A program made the translations under genes and the position numbers. This document shows positions 46,501-59,700 of a DNA stretch of 64,000 bases, in pieces. Below the pieces are notes generated by a model, which did not search any database, was not told where the DNA came from, and saw nothing but the letters and a program-made list of their open reading frames with translations. Origin of the DNA: Nephromyces sp. MM_2019 (taxonomy: Eukaryota > Apicomplexa > Aconoidasida > Nephromycida); assembly GCA_015657535.1 (NCBI GenBank), contig JADHZB010000915.1:1-64000 (forward strand), given 5' to 3'. Each line of letters opens with the position of its first letter. The first letter of the stretch is position 1.

Positions 46501-49500
46501 ATGGCCAGCATCACTTTTAATAAAACGGAAAGAAAGGAAGAAAAGGGGGCTAGATCATTCTATTCAAATAGCACAGTGCAGCTTTTTATGATTTTTTTAA
46601 TACTTGGAGCCTGTGCCTCCTATGCTCTCTACTTTTGGTATCCTGGACAATTGGCTCTCAAGCACGAACCACGATATATGCATAAGAAATCTCAAATAGC
46701 TTTAAAGGAACCCAAAAAATTACAAGCTGCAACAGAAGAAACACATCTTCATGATGTAAAACCTCGAGCATTGCTACTAATGTTTGACCCAACTGCTATG
46801 CTTAAGCCTCTAACGGACCTAGCCAACGATGGGATGAGGCTTTTTCAAAACATTGGTGATCCAAGTAAATTAGCGCCAAATAATCAAAGGGTTAGATCAG
46901 AGCTACCTGACGCAGCCAGCGGAAAAGATGGGGTGTATTTCAAAACAGAATACGGTAACTTTGATGTCTTACCAGGCGAGCTCCACGTTGGTGTCATGAA
47001 CGATATTTTATCTCCAGATTCCATAGAACTCTCTAGTGAATTTTTTGAATTTTTGTTCTTCCAAACAGTTGAGAAGTACCTCACACAGGAGCAGCAAGCG
47101 GCCCTGGACTTACTGAGTCCAAAGGGGCGAGAAGATCTACTGAAGCATATTGAAGCTAATATCACACCTACCATACTGGAGCTGCAGCAAAAAAATTTCC
47201 CAAACATAACGATGGCACAGCAGCTGGTCGTTGAAGACATAGAGTCCACTCTTCAAAGCAACAGCGCAGCTAACTGGTCTTTCCCATTCAAAGAGTTTGT
47301 TAACGCTACTCTAGAAGGTGGACCTTTTCCCACGGTTGTACCTTTCCAGCAAGGTCCCCTGCCTAATTTCCGACGGGAAATTTGGTGCAATCCAGCGTTA
47401 GTTAAAAAATTTTATAACGGCAGAAATAGGAATTATTTTGTTTTTCTTCCTTAAAGCTCTTTCTCTGGGTGAAAGCAAGCTTGAACTACTATTCATAGCT
47501 ATAATTACCCTTGCACGGAAAATATATTTAACAATTTTAACTTCTTGCCCAAAACCCGAAAAAATGTTGCTACTCTGTTGACTACTCTGCCTTTCCCTAA
47601 TAATTTTTAGGATACATCCATGCGTCAGCGCTTCCGCGCTGCTTCTAGATGTCGGATATCTGATGACACGAGTATATGAGGAATCCTATTTGGGTAAAAC
47701 TCAATTAAGGCTAGCGAATTTTTTAGAGCACGATGTCGCATCAAGAGTTCTAGACCCGGAAATCGATGACACCCTGGTCTTCTTTCTACAGCAAGCCATG
47801 GCAATTGAAATGCTTGAGTCCATTCTCTTTGCAATAGAGCCTCTGACAACCTACAATACTGTGAACTACCCACTTTGGACCTTGGCACTAAATGGGTCAG
47901 CACTCGTGTATGAGACTGCCGGAATCCTTGCCAGGACAGATAGCAGACGACAGGTAAACAGAGGCTGAGAAATTCTAATTTGGAGGGAATTCAGGAAGTA
48001 GAATATCAAAGATGTTAGTATCATTTCTGGATAATTACATAAGCATGCCACATATATTAATGCAAAATTTTTCATGCCAAAAGTTAGACTTAGGATTTTT
48101 TGTATTGCGGAGCAAGTAGCTAAGCAGGTGCTACCGTCATTTAGCATGTTTACAAATATTCAGGAAGCGGTTGCCTAATCTAATAAAGGGGCCCCAGATT
48201 TTTTCTGGGCCTCTCGCTCTGATAATACCACCAAATGACATAGAATAAATAGAGGAATCTGCAAATAATATTTTTATTGTTCTAAAAGCATACTTGCAGG
48301 CCGATCAGCTAATAAAGGATAGGATAAGATCCGCCATTATGTGCAGACTTTTTAACGGCCGCCTACCAAACTGCGTCCCATTCAATGCCCTAGAAATAAT
48401 CCCTACCATGGGCCCAATATCACGAGAGATAGTATTTGATCCAGTCTCCGGGTTTATACAATTCGTATATATTTTTGGATTCTCTGCATCGTGCACATTC
48501 CAGGTAATAATAGATGCAAGCAGCTTTTCGGAAGCTTAGTGTGATGATCAAATTTTTTATTTGGTACCCTTTTAGAGTTGCAATTGGTATCTCTTATAGT
48601 TTTGAAGTATTTTAAAAGAAGACTAGCCTTCCTTTGTTTTAGTTATTATATATGCGTTCCATATAGGTTAAGAAGTCATCAAGATATTCTAAATCTTTGG
48701 CTACGTACTTTAATGGTTTCTCTATTTGCCGAGCTTCAAACTTTTTTCGCCTCGCAGAATTCTTGTATATCGGGGACTTCAGCGCTACAACCAGAAAATT
48801 TTGATGGTTTGTACGTCTTATTTGGCTTGGGAACCAATAATTTTCCCATCTATATTGCATTGAGAGTTTTTTTTTCCATTTCCGCCTTGAATACGCTTTA
48901 CCTATGGCAAGGGGTGACTTCTATTAACCCAAATAATCCCGCAGTTGGTGGCTGGGCTTTTATCTCTCCTCAGCAGCCAGAGAATATTTTTGCGGCTAGT
49001 GAGGTACGAATCTGATTTTTACTAGTGTATGCTTAATGTAGTACAAGCAAAATGAGTTTATAATTAAGCCATGGTTACCGCAGCGATAGCGATCGCATTA
49101 TATATTCTCGTGATGCCTGCTGAAAAAGCAAGATGGCAGGAGTGTATATCCTTGTCTTAGATTATGGAAAAATTAATGCAGTATCAAATAATTTGCAAGA
49201 TATTACAGTTAGCCTCCAACTGGCCTTCAGCTCGCGCAATTAACGCGATATACATGCGTTTCCATGTATAATTATACATTTTTTTGCTAGCTTCAAATGC
49301 TGTTGGCTTGCAGAAAACATGCCAAGGGATTTTTTTGCTTGTTTTTCTCAGCGTTCGCTACCTCCATTCGCTTACATATCTGGAATTTCTCCGGTAAATA
49401 CCTGCTCGTTATCACCTCCACAGCCTATGGTCGCTGATAATACTACCTGGCCTATTTGTATGGATATCACTAATAGATGGAGATTGGCTAGATTGACCGA

Positions 49501-49774
49501 TCAAACTTGTAATGGGGTAATATTTGATGGGATTTGCACTTTCCCTATAGTTGCTCAAACATTTGGTACTAATCCTACCGTGCCGGGAAGATTTGTAGAA
49601 GAATCTGAAATTGAATTGCACGATTTCTACGGAGAAGATGTCGCTGATGAATCAATTACTGGGTTTTCTGACAACTCTGCAGACTCAAATTACGGTGCAT
49701 TACCAATTAAAATCTTAGCAGGAAAGGATTTGGGAGGAATAAGCATTCCTCCACCCTACATATTCAATTTGTAG
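46501..49774 (+). CDS. Type II (signal-anchor) membrane protein of unknown family, five exons, about 755 aa
   Basis: Exons: 46501-47396, 47611-47953, 48300-48503, about 48608-49003 (or from 48578), 49352-49774. Junction phases agree (2, 0, 0, 0) with donors GTTAGT, GTAAAC, GTAATA and GTACGA; the last acceptor has a strong pyrimidine tract (TTGTTTTTCTCAG). The ATG sits in CACCATGGCC. There is a short basic cytoplasmic tail, one membrane segment at about residues 29-46 (LFMIFLILGACASYALYF), then a large domain with N-glycosylation sequons (NIT twice, NWS, NAT) and scattered Cys, so it is probably luminal or extracellular. Helical stretches such as LTQEQQAALDLLSPKGRED and conserved-looking WCNPAIHPC and VGGWAFISPQQ blocks are visible. 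No enzyme motif is recognised. It has much smaller introns than its neighbours. Only the exon 4 start is uncertain. Confidence 0.75.
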
Positions 49775-52700
49775 CTTATCTTCAAAAAAAGGGAATATAA
49801 TATCTTCAGAATTAACGGTATCACCTAAATCTTTCTTAAGTGTAAACATGGGAGTAAAGAAACCCATTATTTTTCAGATATACGCAGCTTTGAAACTAGC
49901 ACAGCGCCACGTTATAGAGTTGTGAAAACTGCGTACAAATACAGTGCTACAAAGCAAGTCATTTTAGTGGTAAGCCACTCTAGCCCATATTTTGGTCCAC
50001 CATATGCAAGGAAATAAAACGGAAAATTTGAATAAACAGATTCAAAATTTCTAAGCTGTTATGTGATATATTGTATGTAGAATAATCTAAATCCCGGCAT
50101 TACTTTAATAAACAAGTGGAAAGCGCGAGAAGACTTGCCGCATCACGCCACCCAGTACTAACTCAGGCATTGAGGCACCAGTGGCGCCTAAAAGGGAGCC
50201 AGCAACAGCGGATGTCTGCTAGCAAGCCTACGCTCGAAAACTTGAATGGAATCGCTTTCTCCCACCGCTTTAGCAAGGTGAATAAGTAGAATAACGTCTT
50301 CTATGGAATTAACTGGGAGCATTCGTAATCTATCTAACAATGTAGTTTATAATCAGATGCTTTTCTGAAGCTTTCACATTCGCTTGTTTTGCTCCTCCTT
50401 CAAGCCTGCAGTATTCATAATTAACAAAGCCAATACTCTTTTGTCAGTCATGCGCTTTTTTTATTTTATTACGGAGTTTGCACTCAGCCTTCCAGCTTGC
50501 ACAGAAAAAACAAAACCTATAAGTTACATTTGCAAGAAAGCAGAATTGTGAAGTGCTTTAAGAGGCAACTTTATACGCTTAATCCTAGAAAACAGGCGAA
50601 AGAGTCAAACCGGTGTTTTATAGCATTTTTTTCCTTTATAATAGAGGAAACGGGTTTTTATGCTTTTCTAAGCAAGACTATGTACAGCACGGAAAATATT
50701 ATAGGCTCCCGGCTAATATAGTTAGTGCCTTGTGTTTGGAAAGGGCACCAAGAATTTGAGATAATATATTCCGAAAATTAATCTCGAATATTTTACGTAT
50801 TTTAAAACTATGATGTAATGCTATCTGCAAAGATCACATCAAACTAATATATATACGCCTTCAAAGGTGAGTTAATAAGCTTATTGGCTACTAATTTATT
50901 ATTTAAAAAGCAACTTTTCTGCAATGTACACTACCCGAAAGGGCTCTTCAATGAATACATCATCAGAATGAGTTGGCATTGAGGATGGGTATGTCGTAGC
51001 TGGGAAGGCAACAGAATAGTACACGAATATGGTGTATACGGTTTATGCAGCGAAGCATAAAATTGCTCAAACGGCCACTAAAAACAACTTTGTTAAAGCC
51101 AGCTTTGCAAAGATTACACAAGCTTCAATAGCAATTTGCTTGGCTTACTCAGATCATTCCTAGGTGCTATCCTTAATCCTTAATTTCTTTATGAGGTAAC
51201 AACTGTTCACCTATGAGATTTTTGAATTTTTCCAAGCGTTTAAGCGTTTAAAATTTGTTAAAATGGATATTTACCCTTAGCTGATAATGATATTCGTTTC
51301 AGAGGAGTGATTTTGCAATTGGGCATACAAAAATCCCCTTGAAAATTCTCTCAATGGCATAAAGCTACTAGCTTATTGGCCAAAAAAATCACCAGTATTT
51401 ATCCTACCATGAAGCGTATCATCATAAGCATCAGAGAGATTCTTAATAACTTGAGCATGCTGCTTTGGTTTAAATTTTCAAAGATGTGTCACCGCAGAAG
51501 ATTTTCATACCAACTTTTCCACCCGAAATACCACAAAAAATATTTGAATTACACGATAAGATAAAGTAGCTTCCTCTAGGAGTATTCAAGTGCATTAAGC
51601 GAATTAAAGGATAGGGCTAATTAGCTTCCCCTAGGAGTATTTAGTTGCATTAAACAAACTATACGATCAGATAAATTAACTTCCTCTAAACATATTCAAT
51701 TGAAATGCTTCTTAAGCCAAATTAGTCAGTTTTTTTCGTTTAAGCCTTCAGCCCTCAAGCATGCTAAAGAAACATGCGCTGATGATTCTTCTAAGTATTA
51801 CCTTCTTTATACGCTGAAACAATTCAATAAGTGTGCGGCTAAGTTTTTGGCACAAAAAATAAAAAAATTGCTGATGGGCACAATATATGGATATTACATA
51901 TCTCCACATGCCCCAATGTTGCATGTAATACTCACACATGGGCAAAGAGCCAGCAAAGCTTGCAGTAATCTCGTAGCAATCATGCTTCATTTTTTACTGG
52001 CTGCCATACAACTCATGTAAAAGTGAAAACTACTAGCAGAGAACATTACCAACTATATAACCGAGTATATATAAAAAAAACCAGGTAAAGCTACGCCGCA
52101 CTTAAATTGATAAGAAATTTCAAAGTTCATAGAGAAATAAGAACCTAAGTTTTAGCGACTGATATATATACGTATTGGAGACTCGCTGCGTCATCGGTAA
52201 AAAACTTTGCCATGGGTGTCATTTCCGAAATTGACTTCAGTTCAAGAGCTTCAAAAACTTGCTCGTTGGTGATGAGTAGCTTAATTGAAGGTCTTGCATT
52301 GAGTTATACCTTCAATCTCTATATTAATAGGTCACCTAATACACACAAAAAAGACTTAGTGAAGACTTCAAAGTTTGCATATTATTCAGGATTTGTTGAA
52401 ACTAGTCTTAGTAAAACGGGAAACTTTTTTGCAGAATAGCAGAAAAAATATATTATGGCTCGTCGAAACTACTGCAATCATATGACCCTAAAAAGATAGA
52501 AGTTAGAGGCCTCTTAATTCCATTGCTTACCTGACACTGCATCCAAGAACACAGTGTGCTAACAAAAAGCAAGTCAGGTATAGTCACGTTTGCTGCGAAG
52601 GTAATATTTGCTTCTTGTTTCAAGTATTTTTAGGCGAGAAACTGTTTCTGTGGCCAGAAAAAAAGTGTTCATTAGTGAATACGGAATTAGCGTGGTGTCG

Positions 52701-53798
52701 CTAGAGTCTTTCGCCTCTCATGAAGATGTAGTTTTCGATACAGGCTGCTCACGCTAGTCATTTATACTAAAAAATATGATTTTTTATGATTCTTAACACA
52801 TGGGCCAAAAAAAGACGGCTCCGGCCTTATGCCAGCTCTGTTGCACAAGCAGTCAATTAAAGCTAATTTGAGTCGAGTGTGACTAAAGTTATAATCTGGA
52901 AATTCATCTAAAACTACTACACCTCGATAAACCACCTACTACACACTTGCCCATCAGAAGCCATGCAGGACGAAATCGATCTGAAGCCTCTACCATAGCG
53001 GGGCAGTCGATGACTTTGAGCTGATGTGTGTGTGTGTTCTTTCAAGCTTCTCTTCACCTACAATGCCACTCTCGTCGCATAAACCTAGCGTCTCCATGCT
53101 TTACGGTACTGAAGCTAAATTAAGGACACATTATCCCTTTTTTGTGGTAATAATATAATAGTTATGAAGAGCTCTCTCTCTACTAATTTTTCCGGTATTC
53201 CCTTTGATATAGGTACTTCCATGAACTCCTTTTGATTCGCTTTCTACTGCTTGTAATCTTCTCTTGATGTGGAAAATCTTCAACTGATTTTGCTTAATCT
53301 CCACAATATGTGTGTGAGTATGTCTACTTCTCTTTTTTCTCGAAATTATTGTCTTGTATTATATGTTACTCTCCACACTTCATCAGTTCGTTTCTTAGGA
53401 TGTGTATGATTTACTGTACGATTTCTTGTAAAACGAATCCCTTCATTACATCCATCTACTTTTGCTTGCAGACATCTCCATACATGCTTTCCTCCTCTTA
53501 ATATTTTGCTTTTTTCTAGTTTATTTTTGGGTTTCTTCCTTATCTGTCTTTTTCTTTACTTCAAAGTGTATATGTGGCAAATGTGCTATGTTTTCAGTTG
53601 GAATCCATACAAGCACATAACACCGACATCACACTACTGAGAGCTGTAATGTCGATATGAGTTTGTTTTTTGAAGCATCGTTTGCCTGAATAAAAGTAAA
53701 GTATCGATAAAAAGGTCAGGCTATGCTCCAGACCTTGCATTCGGTGTAAATCTTTACCGTGATGAGCCGTTTGTTAAAACTGTTTAAAAGTGATATTG
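49775..53798. other. Intergenic region; no supported gene
   Basis: 3' flank of the membrane-protein gene and 5' flank of eIF2B epsilon. Frames at 51700-52020 (106 codons) and 52212-52439 (75 codons) lack recognisable motifs. Positions 53200-53560 are C/T-rich on + (many TCTTTT, CTCTC and CTTCC runs), upstream of the eIF2B epsilon start, which may be leader or promoter DNA. Confidence 0.55.
51553..51706. repeat. Three diverged tandem units of about 60 bp
   Basis: Each unit carries AGCTTCCTCTAGGAGTATTCA or a close variant, then GTGCATTAA... and an ACGATAAGATAAA-like end. They occur near 51566, 51624 and 51680, in intergenic DNA. Confidence 0.7.
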
Positions 53799-56700
53799 AT
53801 GGCGAATCTATCCCGCTATGATATTTCGTGTGCCATACTGATTGTGGCTGAAGACTTTGAGGAATTTGAAGCCTTTTCTAAAAACTTGACGTGTTCTCTC
53901 CTGGATATCAATGGAGTCAGGATATTGGATTCTTCCTTGTCATGGCTTTCAGCTGCCCAGATACAGCACTGCTTCATTGCAACAAAGAGTGCACACTTTG
54001 AAAAGCTTGAGACCTACATTTTCTCCCTTCACGGGTAGCTGCTATTGCGTCTCTTTATTTTTTCTGGGTTTTAATGTAATTTGCCACAAAGTTGTGTGTT
54101 TGTCGTTTAATATACGTAAGAAATCTCCTTTAAGCTCACTTAGAAAAACAATAAACCTCCCTTATGCCCACAAACTCCGTCATCTAATATCTTCAATTTT
54201 TTCCTGCTCTCTGCTCTTCTTTTCAATAAGATTTTTTGTTTTTTTATGAAAATCTTCAAACTGAAGTTTTATAAAGGACATAGCATTATGCATGCAGTAA
54301 AGAAGACGAAATTGAAATAGAAGTAACAAAATAGGAGGAATTTTTAGTGAAGAATGTAGCAATTTTAAAAACCCAAGATAGGAATTGCTACGACTTTTCA
54401 AAGTATCGGAAGCCATGCTTTTCATGTTATTTTTGAGTATTAAACAAAGCATGTGATGAGTTATTAAAGCATATGTTTTTTTCATTGCTGTATATAGATC
54501 TTTAGATGATAGAGGCCTGTTTTTCGATTATATGGAATGTGCCTTCAATTTAATTTTTTTGGGAAGGAGTACGAATCACTTTGCTGCCCTTTGGAGACCC
54601 CAAAAAACTTCAGAAAATGCCATGTAGCTCCGGTTTTTTATCTCATATTTTATTATTGCTTGATTTTCTAAAGAATGCGTGTGTGTTTTATTGCCCTGAA
54701 AAGTAGGAGTAACTTCTTCTGAAGAAAATATTTGTTTTTCGCTGGATTTACGCCTTTTTTAGACGATGTAGAGGATTTCTTGGCTTATCATCTTCATTGT
54801 AGGAAGAATTTATATATGTTTTACTATATTGGCTACTGTATACATCCCCAGAGATCCATGAATACTTTATGCTTGAATCTGCTAATTTTCAAGCAGGAAT
54901 CATTGTATGAATTGCTCAGCTACTGCTTGATTTAAACCAGCCACTTTCACCTGATTATATTTCCTAAACTTTCTACCTTGAAGAGATAAAAATTTCGTGT
55001 TTTTTGCTGGTAAATCAACCTATTCATGAAGATCCCACTGAGGGGGCCTATTTTTTGCGCAGAATATGATTTATTTACTTTTTTTCAAATTCAATGCAAT
55101 TTGTTTTTGTATAACTGGGGTAGGCAGTTTCATACGAGCATAGATTTGATTTTGTTGGTTTCAGCAGGAATTACAGCTTTTTCCCCATTTTTTTAGCATA
55201 AAATTTTGCTGGAATTATGATTTTCTGCCTCAAGCCGCGAAATTCGTGTGTGTGGATGAAATTTGGTTTTTTTCGCCATCGAAATCTCGTGAATTTATAT
55301 GCTCTGATATTCTATTTTTGGGAAGAAAGAAGTAGAAGTATCAAAAACTAAGAGTAACACACAGCTAGAGCATGAAATTTCCCCCAAATTCGTATTTTAT
55401 ATCTTCCTGCTGCTTCTGCCTCAACTTACTTTGTGATTCTCTATCGCTGCTTATTTGGCCTTCCTGCTTAGTATGTGTGTTTACTCTTTTTGCTCATTAT
55501 AGTAGCCTTGCTGCTTCATATCTGCGTCTACTCTTTTGGCCCATTTTTATGCTAAAATTTACCCATTATGCTCTATATTTCTGTAGATTATGAGTTTTCT
55601 TTGTTGCAGAGAGAGTCGCATGATAGAGCATGAAAATATAATTATACAGTATTTTTATTTGGTGATATTAAGCTTCAAAAGTTTTTAGTGGAAAACAGAG
55701 ATTTTTTGCTTTTTAAATTGGTGTGTGTGGATTTTTCTTCTTAGACCTCTCATGTAGCGAAATATTTTGTAGCAATTCCTACTGATAGATCTTGACAAGC
55801 TGCTAAAAATGGGTGTACAAGCTCATCTGGTAATCACAAATATGACACCTAATAGTGTTGGTATGTATGTACACGCTATCTTACCCCCAGTGAGTGTCTT
55901 TATCGTGTAAGATATGCACCCGCTCAACCTCTGTACGTACACCCATCCTCTAAGTGAATTCGCCTATGAAGTCTAGGGATTTTTTATGGTTTTTTTTCTG
56001 CATAGAGGCTGAATAGATTTGAATTCGGCAAAGAAGTGTTTGGGGGGATATGAAACTCATCAGAGTGTATGTGGCATATTCAACAGATGTTGTATAGTGC
56101 CTCCTTTAGTAGCAAAATAGGCAATCTCCATTTTTGAAAATTTAGTACTGAATGAATTCATAGTGGCTAATGGGTGGAATAGGCTGAAAATATCAGTGCG
56201 TAGCTTTCTTAAATCAGCACGAAAGGTATATAGGAAGTATAGCGGAACAAGTCGTTGAATTCGTATAGCGAAGCTGAGCAGATGCGCTTTGAGTGAGTAT
56301 GTTGAAGATGAAGCAGACATATACAAGGAAGGTGACGAGAAAAAGCAGCTACTGTGCTTCAAACGCTAGTGTTTCTCCGAGCTTTTGATGTTAGCTTCTT
56401 ATATATAAGGTGTTACTCAAGCTGAGAAACTTTTTTGTATTTCCTTCAGGCCCTTAGTGTGTGTGGATTCGTTTAATTTAGCTTTTTGTATATTTGATTG
56501 TAGGAAAAAGCACAAAAATCTTCGCATTGAAGTTGTACGGCTTGAAGATTCGGTTTTTACGATAGCAGATGCGTTGAGGGAGCTCGAAAGCAAATACTAT
56601 TTTGATGAAGATTTTATCTTGGTGAGCCGTCTGTAGTATTTGCTATTTATGTATTCTTTAGAAGAAAGTTTTGAACTATATATATATGCTGTTCTTTGTG

Positions 56701-59700
56701 TGTTGCTTCGATAGTGGAAACTGGTAAATGGGAGTCTTAATGAGGTGCTATTCATATATATACTAATATATATGAATAGCACCTGGGTATGAGGCAGTAC
56801 GATAATCCTATTCCAAGCACTTTGTGGAGTTTTTTCGCTTTATTTTTTAGGTGTTTGGGTTTAGGGTTATCGATTAGGGTTTAGGGTTATCGATTAGGGT
56901 TTAGGGTTATCGATTAGGGTTTAGGGTTATCGATTAGGGTTTAGGGTTATCGATTAGGGTTTAGGGTTTCGATATTTCTTACAGCAAGCTAGCCTCTTGC
57001 CGGCACCAGAAACCTCCATAGCACAAACAAATAACTCCATCGCCTGCAATTTTCCCAGTAGATATTTCTATAAATTATATTTATAGTTTGAATTCAGTAC
57101 CATTTATAGTGCGTTTCACTGGCTTTTAAGCTTAAAAATTTCACTGGAAATTATAGCTCAGAATCTCGTTGATTCGATCAATTTACGCCAAGTTTTGTCA
57201 ACTGTTTAGAGCAGAATATCAACTTCTAAGCTTATTTTTCTTGCTATTTGAAGGATTACTTTTAATTTTACTATTAGAAATATTCTCATACTTTCTAGAT
57301 GAGGGCGAATACACTGATAAACGTTGATATTGAACCGATGCTACGAGTGCATTTGGATCGAAAAAAGAAGCATCCTCAGCAACTAATGACTAAAGCTTTT
57401 GTCTCGTGTCCTTGGGGGTCAGGGTAAGCATCTTCAATGAAGTTTTTTTTACTTTTTTAAGCGAACTAGTTGCAGTGTGAGAAGTCTCGGGGCGAGTGAT
57501 TTTCTCTATTTCTGGAGTTTTTGTTTTTTGCTGGTGTGTATACAGATGAAAAACGTGATTTTGAAGGCAAACGATAGTGTAATAGAGCTAGATAGGCTTC
57601 TTTGTCGCGTAGATAATAGAAATATACAATTTTTCTCTCATTAAGATGATTTTACTTTGGGAGTGCTAGTGCAGTCTTGTACTGCTGCTTTTTCACTGAA
57701 GAAATTTTTTTCGAGTTTTCTTCATCATTTGGCTGCTTTCTGGGTGTCGATGGCCCGATCTTGTTGAGTATTTGATAATGCTGTTGATATATTATTCTAA
57801 GCATGCCTGCTAAGCTTAAAGAAGCTTTTGTTTCTTAAGCCAAAATCATATTCATTGAGAATTTTTTCTTTGTGTGTGCTAGCCACCTAATGGGAACTCT
57901 TGTAGAAATGGCAGATATGTGTGTTAGTCCCGTTATAGGAGCTCGTATGTTAGTCACCTAATTGGAGCCCATGTGTTAGCCGACTAATAGATATGATCTT
58001 ATCCCTTTGTGATTCTGGCTATCCCTTCTTTCTCCCACCTTTTAGCTTCTTCCTGTCTTATTTTCGCCTGTTTCTCTACACACAGTAAGTAGAACTCTTC
58101 AAACGTTTCCAATTAAAGTGGCCAGCTGACTGGATGTACGGCAAGAAATAAGTGTTGTGTGTGTAGCAAAGCGGAACTATGATGGTTTTCTGATCAACTA
58201 ATTTGCAATGTCTTGAAGAAGAGGAATATGAAAAAATTATTGCTGAAAATGAGCGATTAAATTCCTCTGCATGCAGCATCAGATTTTCTTCCTTCCCACC
58301 CGTTTTGAATTCGAATTGTCGATTGTACGTACACCCTCTTTTAAGCAGCTTTATTCAAATGTCAGTTTCTTCATCGTTTTCCTAGTTAAAGAAGCAATTT
58401 AATAGATTAAAGGGTATTTTTAGATGTTTTTCCTTCTACGCCGTGTTTAAAAACATAAAATACTCAAACTTGCAGTATAAATCAGTTTCTTCGATCTTCA
58501 CCATGCAAAATCACTTCTTTTCTGAGTTTTTTAAACTTCAAATTTTGAGGAATGCACCTCCTTCCTCTTGTTTATTCGATTTCCCTTTCATTTACTTTCG
58601 CTACTGCTGCGTATAATGAGATTCTTTCCATTAGGAAGAAATTACCTTTCTTTTAAAGCTTCTTGTGTGCGATCTTTTTGAGGATTGCAGGGCTATCTGT
58701 ACAAAATCTGTTTCTCTCACATAATCTCTGTCGACATCACTTGCTTCTCCCTCAAATTCCTACTCTTCTCTTGCCTTCGCTGCAGTTTCAAGTCCTCCTT
58801 TGATAACTTTGCCGTTGCGTATGACTGTGATACCCATGAGATTCTCTCGTTTCAAGAGATGGTGAATTGCTCGGAGTTTGGTGTGTCGATGGAAGAACTC
58901 AATAGAAACGGGGGCGGTGAAAAGCCTATATCTGCACACTATGACTTGATAGACCCTTTCTTTGAGATAGTTTCCCCTGCAATCTTCAAGATACTGAATG
59001 ATTCCTTCGATTGGAAGTATCTTAGATCTGATCTTCTCAATAGCGTTTTGACGAAGGAAATCAAAGAAGAATCGGTTTTTCTGCACTGCTTTACTCCACA
59101 AAGAGGAGAGATTCCAATGATATCAATTTCAACTCCAGAAATATATAGGAGTGTGTGGCGAAGCCAAATGAAAAACCTTTGGTAGGCTGTGCTGGGTTGC
59201 TCCTGCTTCTAGAACCGCAGGAAAATTGATGTTTTTTGTAGGAATTGGATAGAAATTTATCAAAGTATTAATCTATAGTCTGCTGTGATTGTGTATTATT
59301 TTTGGTGAAAAATAGACGTAAGCATTATATTAAGGAATGATGAAGGAGAATTCAGTATAGGTTATTTTTTGTTAGGTTATTGGTGTGTGTATGTTGAGAA
59401 TTGATGATAGTTTTTTTCAGAGTATTTTTTGGATAGTATGAAAGTTTAAGCATGTGTGTATTGATAAATCATTAGAAGAAGGGTTATCGCTACTTGTGTG
59501 TGTGTGTGTGTGTTTAGTTGCAGTCTAAATTGCTTTAGTTAATTTTTATCTCAAAAATCTTGACTTGAATCCTTGCAAGATGAGCTTAATTCTTGCTGTG
59601 TTTGAAGTGCTAGAAAGTGTGTGCTGAATTATCGCTCTTTTGAAGCTCGTGTGTGTCACAGTGCCGCTCTTTACACGATCCAGATCTTTGGCTGCATAGA

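Noticed and set aside
49319..49351. Start of the last membrane-protein exon at the ATG 49319 or the acceptor TTGCAG at 49313
   Set aside because: The phase from that acceptor does not match the previous exon, while the strong TTTTTCTCAG acceptor at 49351 does.
51700..52439. Frames of 106 and 75 codons, the second starting MGVISE
   Set aside because: No family motif and no supported neighbouring exon; the myristoylation-like start alone is weak.
56841..56966. True chromosome end
   Set aside because: The telomere-like units are embedded in an intron with confirmed coding exons on both sides, so the array is interstitial.
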